Source: a virus
IMG/VR virus record: IMGVR_UViG_3300009128_000008
Coordinates: 20,696-84,695 of that record
DNA length: 64,000 nucleotides
Reading direction: 5' to 3' (one strand)
Below are positions 1 to 7,651 of this stretch, piece after piece. Made by a program: the position numbers and the translations under genes. The notes under the pieces were generated by a model. The model worked only from the letters and a program-made list of their open reading frames with translations. It did not search any database and was not told where the DNA came from. Position 1 is the first letter of the stretch, and every line of letters begins with the position of its first letter.

Positions 1-422
1 CCGGCCGTACCAGGATCAATGCCTGAATCTATAGGTTCTGTTGTTATGTCCTCCGGAAACCAATCATAATAATAAGAGCCTGGATGAATTGACTTGGCTA
101 AAACTGGAAAAAAACATCCTATATCTCCTTCCCCAGGTTTTTCATACCCATACGCTATCATCATATCACTTGGATGATAACCAACACAATGGGCCGCAGT
201 TAATACAAGATCTGGTTTTATTAATGTTCCCGTACAGTTAGGCGTCTTGCTCGAACCAACCATTAACGCCACAATAGAAGGGTATTCAGAATGATTAGCT
301 GGCGCGCCGTTTATGATTGGCAGCTGATTATAGGACTCGTTTTCTGAATCAACTCCGGGATTATATCCACAGCCCAAACAAAATAACAAAGTAACTAATA
401 AACATAAAAACTTCTTATACAT
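1..422 (-). CDS. trypsin-like (S1) serine protease lipoprotein, 3' part missing
   Basis: Open from an ATG at 422 to the window edge, so only about 140 N-terminal residues are visible. The first 18 residues are a basic start plus a Leu-rich stretch ending LFCLGC, a lipobox typical of secreted lipoproteins (signal peptidase II, Cys18 lipidated). Then follow PIING (the mature trypsin N-terminus pattern), C-T-G-T-L-I and VLTAAHC, the signature around the catalytic His of chymotrypsin-fold S1 proteases. The Asp and Ser of the triad should lie beyond the edge. The ATG overlaps the stop of the upstream gene by 8 nt (ATGTATAA), which suggests coupled translation. S1 proteases are rare in phages. A secreted, membrane-anchored protease could act on the host envelope or extracellular milieu; that role is inference. 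The family call is firm. Confidence 0.82.
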   Translation of the reverse strand, partial: MYKKFLCLLVTLLFCLGCGYNPGVDSENESYNQLPIINGAPANHSEYPSIVALMVGSSKTPNCTGTLIKPDLVLTAAHCVGYHPSDMMIAYGYEKPGEGDIGCFFPVLAKSIHPGSYYYDWFPEDITTEPIDSGIDPGTA

Positions 423-705
423 TCTTTCTCCCACACAGCTCATCACAAAATTCTCTTCTTTTATCGGCGCTCATAATTAATTCTCTAAGATCTTCCTTCT
501 CCTCGCCATCCATACAATCAAAACAACGCTTTAGATCTATTAAATCAATATACCAACGCTTCTCGGCCTCAAAGCACATAAAGCCAATCCTACGTTTAAA
601 CGGATCATCTGATGGAACTATATTAGCATTTTCGACACTCTTTACATGATCTTGCATCGAACACACCAGATCTTCCCAATTATCATATACGCTGTCTTCG
701 GACAT
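415..705 (-). CDS. hypothetical protein, 96 aa
   Basis: A charged protein with five cysteines scattered over its length (Cys16, Cys44, three or more in the C-terminal third), without a CxxC pair that would indicate a zinc ribbon. No family is recognised. It is sandwiched between the LAGLIDADG endonuclease (7 nt upstream) and the serine protease, whose start it overlaps by 8 nt, so it is probably co-transcribed with both. No signal peptide or membrane segment is visible. Confidence 0.65.
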   Translation of the reverse strand: MSEDSVYDNWEDLVCSMQDHVKSVENANIVPSDDPFKRRIGFMCFEAEKRWYIDLIDLKRCFDCMDGEEKEDLRELIMSADKRREFCDELCGRKNV

Positions 706-712
706 AATTCCC

Positions 713-2443
713 TCACGATAAATATTGGTTTATGTTATAAATCTCTACTGTATTTGTATATATCAATCTATAAGAGTTTTTGTTCTTGCGTCGTCGTATA
801 TTTTTAATTTTTGTACCACATTTATTATGAAAAATATTAGATAGTTGCCCCAAAAACATATCACTACCATTAATTTCCATATATCTCTCTGATCTACTAG
901 ACTTCGCGTCTAATCTTCCACGAATAAAATCACTTAAAAATTTGTGCGATAAAATATTACCCGGCATTTGATAATCCATATTTTTATCTGAGTTTATACC
1001 AAATCTAGTATTAAGATCCTGCACTATTTGATCAGATGATATTGATATTCTGAAAGCATTACGCATCTTATTTATTGGGGCGCTTGTCATACCGGATTGC
1101 ACAAAATTTTCCAACTCAGACTTATTTTTTGAAGTTAAAATTATAGTACTCCCATCAATCGTAGACTTTCCCAATATCCTACCAGCAAAATAAAATTGTT
1201 TCCTGCTCTCATTATCAATAGAGAAAAAATTATGATCATGCTTGTTAGACTCAGTAGAACGTTTTTCTATGCCATACTGATGAATATATTTGCGAACAGT
1301 CTCAAACGAACATCCTAATTCTTCCGCCACCTTTTCCATTGATTGATACTTATTATACAATTGCCGAAGCTTTGATTCATCTAAATTTAACTCACGCTTA
1401 ATTAACTCTACACCACAATCTAATAATAATTGCTTTGTAGTTTTTTGTCTCTTCTGTATAATTTGGGCAATCTTTTGAATTGATTGATGCTCCTGATATA
1501 ATTTTGCCAAATTTTCTTTATCTAAACTGATGTGACAAGAAGTCATCCATTTATGTGCTGCTTTGCGAAATTGCTTTAATTCCCGCTCCTTTTTTCGTTT
1601 TTCTTCTAATTTTAGCTTTTTAGAATATCTGGTTATAATTTGTTGTGCTATCTCGCGTTTTCTATCCAAACATACTGTGGCATCCTTATATAGAAAATTA
1701 CATATCTTGGCAGTAACATCGTTTCCCCCATATTCTAATACTCCAATCCCGCTATTTACGCGAATATCTTTGTTTCGTTTCGGTAAGGCACATTGCGTTT
1801 CTAATATCATACGGAAAACCTCTAAAAATTTAGTGGTACCTCGTAAGCTAAAAAATAATTGCCTCTCTGTTCTACCGCCATATATCTTAGAATAATATAG
1901 ACTTCCATCTCCATCAAAATATCCTCGCATAAAATGACGAACTAATTTATGATCTATCAACCATTCCGGAAAAGTATATATGTGAGACTTACGCGGAACT
2001 ATATTAAAACGCTTAAGATCTGAGCACAACCGATCAGATGTTATTCGCAACTCACAGCTAGGATAGTCCTTATGATAGCTACCTATAGGGTTTTGTGCTG
2101 CCAAAGCCTTTTTAATTTTAATTAAATGTTGATGATCTTTTTCAGATAACCCAATAAACAAAATATTTGAAGCTCTTTGGTCTAATACGCAACCATCGGC
2201 GGCGATAAACCCCGCCCAATAAAAAGATTGTTCATTATTTATAGAGAAAAAATCATGATTACAATTATATCTTATTTGTGGCTTAACATATAGACCACAT
2301 TCCAACATATAACTTTTGACTGTACCTCCGGCACAACCCATCTCACGCCCAACAGCTTTGCAAGATCCTAAGCGGCTATATGCTTCTGCCAACTTGTCCT
2401 TTGTTAGTTTATTTTGTAATGTATTATCTTTTCCTCGTGCCAT
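713..2443 (-). CDS. LAGLIDADG homing endonuclease with internal duplication and three HTH-like modules
   Basis: 576 aa. Residues 75-84 (YWAGFIAADG) and 171-180 (FMRGYFDGDG) are the two LAGLIDADG helices with their acidic residues intact, enough for a monomeric homing endonuclease. The second half repeats the architecture: HNFFSIDNE at 404-412 mirrors HDFFSINNE at 63-71, followed by degenerate helices at 417-431 and 505-514 that have lost most acidic positions. Three similar helix-turn-helix-like segments (about 14-50, 308-344, 354-391; pattern KLAxxYxxxxSxxKVAxExGCxxxTVxxY) precede and link the halves and may give DNA specificity. The start is supported by an AGGAGG site 5 nt upstream. It is free-standing: the neighbours are not an obvious split gene, so whether it lives in a former intron is unknown. 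Confidence 0.87.
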   Translation of the reverse strand: MARGKDNTLQNKLTKDKLAEAYSRLGSCKAVGREMGCAGGTVKSYMLECGLYVKPQIRYNCNHDFFSINNEQSFYWAGFIAADGCVLDQRASNILFIGLSEKDHQHLIKIKKALAAQNPIGSYHKDYPSCELRITSDRLCSDLKRFNIVPRKSHIYTFPEWLIDHKLVRHFMRGYFDGDGSLYYSKIYGGRTERQLFFSLRGTTKFLEVFRMILETQCALPKRNKDIRVNSGIGVLEYGGNDVTAKICNFLYKDATVCLDRKREIAQQIITRYSKKLKLEEKRKKERELKQFRKAAHKWMTSCHISLDKENLAKLYQEHQSIQKIAQIIQKRQKTTKQLLLDCGVELIKRELNLDESKLRQLYNKYQSMEKVAEELGCSFETVRKYIHQYGIEKRSTESNKHDHNFFSIDNESRKQFYFAGRILGKSTIDGSTIILTSKNKSELENFVQSGMTSAPINKMRNAFRISISSDQIVQDLNTRFGINSDKNMDYQMPGNILSHKFLSDFIRGRLDAKSSRSERYMEINGSDMFLGQLSNIFHNKCGTKIKNIRRRKNKNSYRLIYTNTVEIYNINQYLS

Positions 2444-2547
2444 TTTGTCCTCCTGTATATGTATATAACACAGGAAATAACAAATTTAGCGTGCTCGAAG
2501 AAAAAGATACAAGAAACCCTCCAAAATCACCTAAGTGCTTGATATCA

Positions 2548-3450
2548 TTAAATAATTTGCCTTGCTCTCAGGTGCCTAAGCCTTGCCAGAGCAGGATGTC
2601 TAGCCGTGCTTATCGTCAAAGTGCCCAAGCCAATCGGTCCTGGTTTCATGTTGAACTTAATCAATTTAACTTTTTCAAAATGATTAGCCAACTCAGCAGC
2701 CCATTCAGTTTGCATTAAGTCAGACACGCCGGGAGGAGTAAATTGAATCCCCTGATCATTAATCTGGAACTCTCTACCTCTCTCCAATAACGCCTTGCTA
2801 GATAGAGCCATTAATGTTGCGCCTTGAACAATTACATCATGGAATTGAGCAATAATTTCCGTATCTTCAAATGTAAAAAAAGTAAAATGCGGAATCTCAT
2901 TAAACAGGCTTAATGAGTTGGCGATAAAAGAGACTAACGAGTCTATATTGTAAATATCACAATCTACATATACGTCATTTCCCCATTGGTCTGTAGACTT
3001 TACCTTGCCTCTACTATCCAGTCTGGCTCGTAATGTTTTAATTAGAAGGTTTATATTATGTATAGCAATTTGGCTATAATTGAACCCAGGATCATCTCCT
3101 AAATGCTCATAACCGTCAGTATTTACGGCTGGCATTTGTGTGTTCTGAACCACAAAATTAAATGATCCTGAGACACGATACCCATTCATAACACCATCCC
3201 AGATATCATTCCAAACGCCCAAAGCGGCATTAAAACCTACGGCGAAATCATATCCATATAATCCGGTGCTAACTCTATATACACCGGCATTTGTAGGTCC
3301 AATAACTACATTACCACTAGGCTCTTCAATAGTAACGGTAGGAAGAGCATCCAAATCTGCAGGGTTACCATCAGCGCCACGAAATAAAGCGCGCAATTGT
3401 ACGGTTTCAGTGTGCCCTACAGTTTGTCCTCTAGACCTCAATACTACCAT
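2548..3450 (-). CDS. putative virion protein with N-terminal Ig-like domain, 300 aa
   Basis: The N-terminal ~105 residues look like a beta-sandwich: VxLRALFRGADG, a Pro-flanked PTVTIEEPSGNVV, then GVYRVSTGLYGYDF, the same layout as the neighbouring 119-aa protein (strand, 'P-G' turn, RxSxGxY strand). The remainder is mixed helical and ends in a basic tail (residues 285-300). It is last in the run of structural genes and separated from the endonuclease by about 100 nt. A tail or neck component, or adhesin-like surface protein, is a guess from position and fold only. Confidence 0.55.
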   Translation of the reverse strand: MVVLRSRGQTVGHTETVQLRALFRGADGNPADLDALPTVTIEEPSGNVVIGPTNAGVYRVSTGLYGYDFAVGFNAALGVWNDIWDGVMNGYRVSGSFNFVVQNTQMPAVNTDGYEHLGDDPGFNYSQIAIHNINLLIKTLRARLDSRGKVKSTDQWGNDVYVDCDIYNIDSLVSFIANSLSLFNEIPHFTFFTFEDTEIIAQFHDVIVQGATLMALSSKALLERGREFQINDQGIQFTPPGVSDLMQTEWAAELANHFEKVKLIKFNMKPGPIGLGTLTISTARHPALARLRHLRARQII

Positions 3451-3518
3451 GATATACCTCAGTTAAATGTCAAAATATTACGATAAACTTCGGGTATATA
3501 ATATGAAATATGAAATAA

Positions 3519-3878
3519 TTAAGATGGGTACACCGCCAAATTACCTAAGGGCAATGAAACATTAATTAAATACGTATCATAAAAATTAGCCACTCCAGTA
3601 TGAGGATCTGGCACTGGACCCTGGTACACAACTCTCAATATATACGTTCCCAAATTAGTAGTACTACTAGGAACAACAAAAGAACCACGATATGTTCCAA
3701 CAGAAATTCTAGTAAGTGGAACAGGGTAGCCACCTACTGCAGCTCCAGTTGGATCTATCACTGATTCAATAAATGGCATATAGCCATCTACAAGATTTCC
3801 CCAAAGCCCTTGAGACAACACATTTGCGGAAAATGAAATCGTTTGTCCTGGGTTCGCATTAATATTAACTGTACTCAT
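3519..3878 (-). CDS. putative Ig-like virion protein, 119 aa
   Basis: Nearly the whole protein is beta-strand-like: an N-terminal GQTISFSANVL strand, PFIESVIDPTGAAV, LTRISVGTYRGSFVV and a closing YLINVSLP strand. This resembles the macroglobulin-type or Ig-like modules found on phage capsids and tails and parallels the first third of the next gene downstream (2548-3450), so the two may be paralogous. No signal peptide. Function on the virion is inferred from fold and neighbourhood. Confidence 0.55.
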   Translation of the reverse strand: MSTVNINANPGQTISFSANVLSQGLWGNLVDGYMPFIESVIDPTGAAVGGYPVPLTRISVGTYRGSFVVPSSTTNLGTYILRVVYQGPVPDPHTGVANFYDTYLINVSLPLGNLAVYPS

Positions 3879-3903
3879 ATCAACATGCCAAATTATGCAA
3901 AAT

Positions 3904-4263
3904 CTATTCTAATTTCTCTTTAAACAACTCAGACATTTCTTCCGCGTATTTCTCGTCGGAAAATACAATCTCTTCATACTGCGGCATATCAACTTTGGCA
4001 GGAGCTTTTCGTCTCATTTGCATAGGTTGATTTGCTTTATGCTTCCTGGGGTTGCCCGGAAAATTTGGCTCCTCATAACTTACTTTAATTAAACCGTTTT
4101 TCTTGCATAAAGATCCGGTTTTTTTAGACTTTTCCAACCTATCGACGGAATAAGAGAAGTGTTTTTTATCAAGTAAATTATAATATCTACCCGCCGGAAT
4201 AGTTAAATTTAGGTCCGACAAACAAACATTCTTCTTTGAAATATTGATTACCCAGAATTCCAT
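3904..4263 (-). CDS. hypothetical protein, 119 aa
   Basis: Starts with a short beta-rich segment (EFWVINISKKNVCLSDLNLTI, residues 2-22, shown here only to indicate the strand-rich start), then a lysine-rich centre (KKTGSLCKKNGLIKV) and an acidic C-terminus. The beginning resembles small phage proteins that deal with 'baseline' values in virion components, but no family can be named. Its ATG overlaps the stop of the cold-shock gene by 1 nt (TAATG), so the two are likely translationally coupled. Confidence 0.6.
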   Translation of the reverse strand: MEFWVINISKKNVCLSDLNLTIPAGRYYNLLDKKHFSYSVDRLEKSKKTGSLCKKNGLIKVSYEEPNFPGNPRKHKANQPMQMRRKAPAKVDMPQYEEIVFSDEKYAEEMSELFKEKLE

Positions 4264-4499
4264 TATTCTATTACTTTTACATCGATTGCCTTATCATCTC
4301 CAGAGTTGTTTTTACCAATAGAAAATGATACTCTCTGTCCTGCCTTTAGAATTTTAAATCCCGTCATATTTATATCACTATAATGACAAAACATATCTTT
4401 TTGCTTTACTTTATCTTTTTCCCAATTAAGGAATCCAAACCCCATCTTGGAATCAAACCAATCTACTACGCCCTCAAAAACTTCCTTGTCTTCGCTCAT
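4263..4499 (-). CDS. cold-shock-domain protein
   Basis: 78 aa, a single cold-shock domain that binds single-stranded RNA or DNA through aromatic residues on an OB fold. GVVDWFDSKMGFGFL carries the RNP1-type motif (normally KGFGFI) and MFCHYSDI the RNP2-type motif (normally VFVHFSAI). The C-terminal GQRVSFSIGK completes the usual 65-75-residue length. An in-frame ATG eight codons upstream exists, but the start at 4499 has AAGGAG spaced 7 nt and gives the usual Csp length, so it is preferred. It lies between HNH genes and virion genes. Roles consistent with the family are RNA chaperoning or transcription antitermination of phage messages. Confidence 0.85.
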   Translation of the reverse strand: MSEDKEVFEGVVDWFDSKMGFGFLNWEKDKVKQKDMFCHYSDINMTGFKILKAGQRVSFSIGKNNSGDDKAIDVKVIE

Positions 4500-4540
4500 A
4501 TCTTTCTCCTTACAAATGTACAAATATGCAAACTTATGCG

Positions 4541-4828
4541 CTATTTAGGATCTTGTTCTTTGCCTACATCTTCTGGCGGAATAACAGCCTCACCATTAAT
4601 TGTAAGGCCTCCATAACAATCAAATAATTTATATAGCTCAGCAATCGCGACCTTACCCATATGTTCACGCTCAACCTCATTAGTACAATTTTGTATCAAT
4701 TTATCATACTTATCCAATAGTCTTACAACATCAGTATAACAGCCAAAATTCCTTGCCTGATTTAGTAATGCTCGGCGGAACTCTACCTCAGATACAACTT
4801 TTCCCTCTGGTTTAAATTTATTACTCAT
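4541..4828 (-). CDS. hypothetical protein, 95 aa
   Basis: Mostly helical with a central charged stretch and a Pro/Asp-rich end. No family is recognised. The start at 4828 is chosen because ATGAGTAA overlaps the HNH gene stop by 8 nt, the same overlap form seen at other junctions here. A start four codons earlier is possible. It probably belongs to the HNH/cold-shock transcription unit. Confidence 0.6.
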   Translation of the reverse strand: MSNKFKPEGKVVSEVEFRRALLNQARNFGCYTDVVRLLDKYDKLIQNCTNEVEREHMGKVAIAELYKLFDCYGGLTINGEAVIPPEDVGKEQDPK

Positions 4829-5162
4829 TGTCTTCCTCATCTTTTACAAATGTAACTCTAGATTGTTTGGGTTTATGTGTAAAATACGGCTCATCTATAT
4901 CAATATTCTTTTTGCCGTCTAATTCATAAACTAACGTTCTAGCATATGGTAATTGTGTACTTGGGTATAGACCGATTATTTTTAGACGATTAGTATTATG
5001 TAGTAAATAATGATGGTTAGAACATAAAATTGCCGTATTAAAATTATGATTACTAGTTCCGATTTCAGTGCGGCCTATTATATGATGCTTGTGGAGCATG
5101 GCAGGATCTGACACGCTACAGCCATCTATCTCACATACTATTTTTTTCAATTTCTTCTTCAT
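4821..5162 (-). CDS. small HNH endonuclease-like protein
   Basis: 113 aa. A Cys pair (CEIDGC, residues 10-15), then LHKHHIIGR (25-33), FNTAILCSNHHYLLH (41-55) fit a zinc-stabilised HNH nuclease: the HH of KHHIIG supplies the catalytic His, the CxxHH segment the metal ligands. The reading frame overlaps the end of the next HNH gene by 32 nt in another frame, and the ribosome site is weak, so expression may depend on coupling. Likely a mobile nuclease gene; target unknown. Confidence 0.72.
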   Translation of the reverse strand: MKKKLKKIVCEIDGCSVSDPAMLHKHHIIGRTEIGTSNHNFNTAILCSNHHYLLHNTNRLKIIGLYPSTQLPYARTLVYELDGKKNIDIDEPYFTHKPKQSRVTFVKDEEDNE

Positions 5163-6018
5163 ACATGTCCAATATATCTTTTGCCCACTTTACCAAATCT
5201 TCCGGCGTTTGTCCCGGAGGATGGCGAGAGACCCATATTTCCAAGTTTTCAGGCCTATTATCATGACGAATGCCATTTTTATGATGAACATATTCAAATT
5301 TTCTTAATGGCCTGCCTATTTTTTCACTCATAACAAATCTATGTTCTAAAATTCTACCTCCAACCTGGGCATTAGGATGATCTGGCTTATAAACTAATCT
5401 ATATCCATATTCATTTATACTTCCGGCGCCATTTTCTGCAATTAACATTTTTAACGGATCTTTAAATTTTAAAAATCTAGTATAATGTTTACTACAATAA
5501 CCTTTAGATCTTACTTTGCCAAAACACCTATATACACTACATATATCAGATACTTTATGTAACTCTAAATTCTCAAGCCTATTATCTAATTTGTCGCCAT
5601 TTTTATGGATAACTTTCTCATCTTTATTTATTGGCCTATTTATATTTTCACTCATTATATATACGTGCTCTTGTATCCTGCCATTTTTAAAAGAGTTTGG
5701 ATGATTTGGTTTATAAATATATCTTATATTTCCATCCACATACCCTGAGCCATTTTTATTAAATAATGTAAAGTTAGGATCTCCATGCTTTTTATAGCGA
5801 TAATAATGTTTTTGACAATATCCTAACGCACAATGTATTTTGTTACATCCGTCCAAAGAACATAATCTTATTTTTTTTGTTGTCTTTTTTCTATTTTTAT
5901 AATTAGGCTTTTTAACAATTAATGGATCTCCATGTTTTTTATATCTTACAGAATGTTTATTGCAATAACCATATCTGCGCTGTTTTTCATCACACCCTTC
6001 AACATTACACTTTTTCAT
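5131..6018 (-). CDS. HNH homing endonuclease with three Cys-His fingers and two HNH domains
   Basis: 295 aa in a repeated layout. Three finger-like units of form CxxxxCxxxxxxxGYCxKHxxRxxKxxDP occur at about 4-32, 53-80 and 157-185. Two HNH_3-type units follow the second and third fingers: GRIQEH...IHKNGDKLDNRLENLEL (about 113-152) and GRILEH...VHHKNGIRHDNRPENLEI (about 221-260). Both keep the His, Asn-Gly and DNR-NLE elements; the first has IH instead of HH. So it reads as a duplicated phage HNH nuclease with DNA-binding fingers. Such genes usually spread by homing. No interrupted host gene is seen beside it. Confidence 0.85.
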   Translation of the reverse strand: MKKCNVEGCDEKQRRYGYCNKHSVRYKKHGDPLIVKKPNYKNRKKTTKKIRLCSLDGCNKIHCALGYCQKHYYRYKKHGDPNFTLFNKNGSGYVDGNIRYIYKPNHPNSFKNGRIQEHVYIMSENINRPINKDEKVIHKNGDKLDNRLENLELHKVSDICSVYRCFGKVRSKGYCSKHYTRFLKFKDPLKMLIAENGAGSINEYGYRLVYKPDHPNAQVGGRILEHRFVMSEKIGRPLRKFEYVHHKNGIRHDNRPENLEIWVSRHPPGQTPEDLVKWAKDILDMYEEEIEKNSM

Positions 6019-6081
6019 ATTAAAATGTCACAATATTACCACATATTACTGTTTATACATTACATGGTAATTTTAAACTTA

Positions 6082-7155
6082 TTATACCATCTTTCTTAAT
6101 TGGTTTATAAAACATTCCGCATCTAATTTATTATACTCGCCCCACTGACTTACCCGGATATAATCTTGACCATCACTAGGACGATTTAAAGCCTGCATCA
6201 AAGGGGAGCCACCAGTATATAATGATCCGCAGGCACTCCCAAGCCCAATATGTACTCCAGAATTTCCTAATAAATTCAATATCCTAAAAGCATCACCAGT
6301 TTTGGGCGTCTTGGCAAATGTTGTATTTGGACATCTATCAGCCTTCTCTCCAATTATCTCAAAACCCATATTACTCAGTTCTGGCTCTATAACGTCCCTA
6401 AAAGAAATCATATTATCTCTACGTTCATCTAATGTATTTATCGCGTGCTCCAATGCCACCGCTGTAGCAGCTATTCCACCAACATTCGGTGTGCCTGGAG
6501 TATCCATTACATATCTCGACCCGGTGCCATATTCTTTCCAGCAATCAGTGTTTTTTAAATAAATCCACCCCACACCAGAAGGGCCTCCAAATTTATGAGC
6601 GCCAAAAACCGCAATATCAACATCTAAATCAGATACATTAACAGATATTTTCCCTAAAGATTGAGACATATCAGAGAATAAATATTTTTTATTAAACTTG
6701 CCGATATCTTGTATGGTGCCTATTTCATTTTGCATGTGGATACAAATAATATTATCTTGCCTTTTATACGAAACCTGGCCATCAGAATTTACTGGTATTT
6801 TCTGGATTTGTTTGCCAAATATATCCTCGGCAGCAGTATAAACAGCTGGATGTTCTATTTGAGATAGCCAAATATCATCAATAAACCCAGTTAGTTCGAC
6901 CAGTAATAATAAACCCCACTCACACGCAGAAGTACATCCACTAGTAAATATTATTTGACTAGATTTTTGCGCTCCAATTAATTTCGCAATCTTTCCGCGA
7001 GCTTCTTCTATAGCGCTGGCAGCCGCTCGACCTAACTTAGATGGAGATAGCGGATGTCCATGACCAGCAACAGAATCATTGAATTTACAATAAAAATCTA
7101 TTACGCCCTGGCTCATAGGTAGATGAGCATTAGCATCTAAAAATAGTTCTTTCAT
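6082..7155 (-). CDS. cysteine desulfurase-like class V aminotransferase (NifS/IscS family)
   Basis: 357 aa, PLP enzyme that removes sulfur from cysteine as a persulfide. The family landmarks are in order: FLDANAHLP (1-13, cf. YLDNAATTP), FTSGCTSACEW (70-80), EHPAV with His102, MQNEIGTIQ (141-149), Asp162, GAHKFGGPSGVG with Lys188 as the PLP lysine, and GLGSACGS with Cys309 as the active-site cysteine. It lacks a long tail and is slightly shorter than IscS (~404). No Isc/Suf scaffold, ThiI/MnmA or Dnd genes are in the window, so the sulfur acceptor is unknown. tRNA thiolation, Fe-S repair for the Cas4-like nuclease, or DNA modification are possibilities. Confidence 0.85.
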   Translation of the reverse strand: MKELFLDANAHLPMSQGVIDFYCKFNDSVAGHGHPLSPSKLGRAAASAIEEARGKIAKLIGAQKSSQIIFTSGCTSACEWGLLLLVELTGFIDDIWLSQIEHPAVYTAAEDIFGKQIQKIPVNSDGQVSYKRQDNIICIHMQNEIGTIQDIGKFNKKYLFSDMSQSLGKISVNVSDLDVDIAVFGAHKFGGPSGVGWIYLKNTDCWKEYGTGSRYVMDTPGTPNVGGIAATAVALEHAINTLDERRDNMISFRDVIEPELSNMGFEIIGEKADRCPNTTFAKTPKTGDAFRILNLLGNSGVHIGLGSACGSLYTGGSPLMQALNRPSDGQDYIRVSQWGEYNKLDAECFINQLRKMV

Positions 7156-7203
7156 GCTATATATATATAACGATAATATTTGTTTTTTTACACAATCACA
7201 CTA

Positions 7204-7509
7204 TTACATAGCAGCCCAGGCTTCAACTCTAATCTGCTGACCTGGATTTGCCGTTCTAAACCAAATATAGCTCACTCGCCGATTATTAAAAAATAATGCG
7301 GATGTGTCTGTACCAGGCATTAAATCGCCATGAAGAGTGCGCCCATTAAAACTATACTCTACCCTTTGAGTACCTTCGTTAATTAAAGAAAAGGAAGACA
7401 ATCCACGGAAATTAAACTCAATTTGTGAATTAGCTGGAAAAGCTGCCGGAGTAACATTTACTCTCCTAAAAAAATTAAAATCTTTTCCTTGTGTTATTGG
7501 TGCTGCCAT
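7204..7509 (-). CDS. small virion-like protein, 101 aa
   Basis: Beta-rich, Asn/Phe-rich protein with evenly spaced strands (IEFNFRGLSSFSLINEG, VEYSFNGRTLHGDLM, VSYIWFRTA, RVEAWAAM) and no cysteine, consistent with a small capsid or tail beta-barrel. It is the first gene after the capsid terminator and appears to have its own promoter (7558-7584), so it may be made in large amounts. Family not recognised. Confidence 0.55.
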   Translation of the reverse strand: MAAPITQGKDFNFFRRVNVTPAAFPANSQIEFNFRGLSSFSLINEGTQRVEYSFNGRTLHGDLMPGTDTSALFFNNRRVSYIWFRTANPGQQIRVEAWAAM

Positions 7510-7557
7510 AATTACCCCTATACCTGTTGTAAATTCACTTCACTATTATGTTTTTTT

Positions 7558-7584
7558 ATTATAAGTGAAACCTAAATAAAACAA
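7558..7584 (-). promoter_or_regulatory. promoter candidate for the 101-aa virion gene
   Basis: On the minus strand TTGTTT is followed after 15 nt by a perfect TATAAT, about 50 nt before the start codon at 7509. The -35 region overlaps the T-tract of the capsid terminator, so transcription would restart right where the upstream message ends. Confidence 0.5.
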
Positions 7585-7614
7585 AAAAGCCCGCATAATA
7601 ATTTATACGGGCTT
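7582..7614 (-). terminator. intrinsic terminator after the major capsid gene
   Basis: AAGCCCG (7587-7593) pairs with CGGGCTT (7608-7614), AT-rich loop, followed on the minus strand by six T. It lies 38 nt after the capsid stop codon. Confidence 0.8.
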
Positions 7615-7651
7615 AAATTTAAGTCAGTAGACTATTTTGTAGTAATCTAGC

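Noticed and set aside
6082-7155. DndA of a phosphorothioation system
   Set aside because: No DndB-E genes in the window; only the general desulfurase family can be supported.
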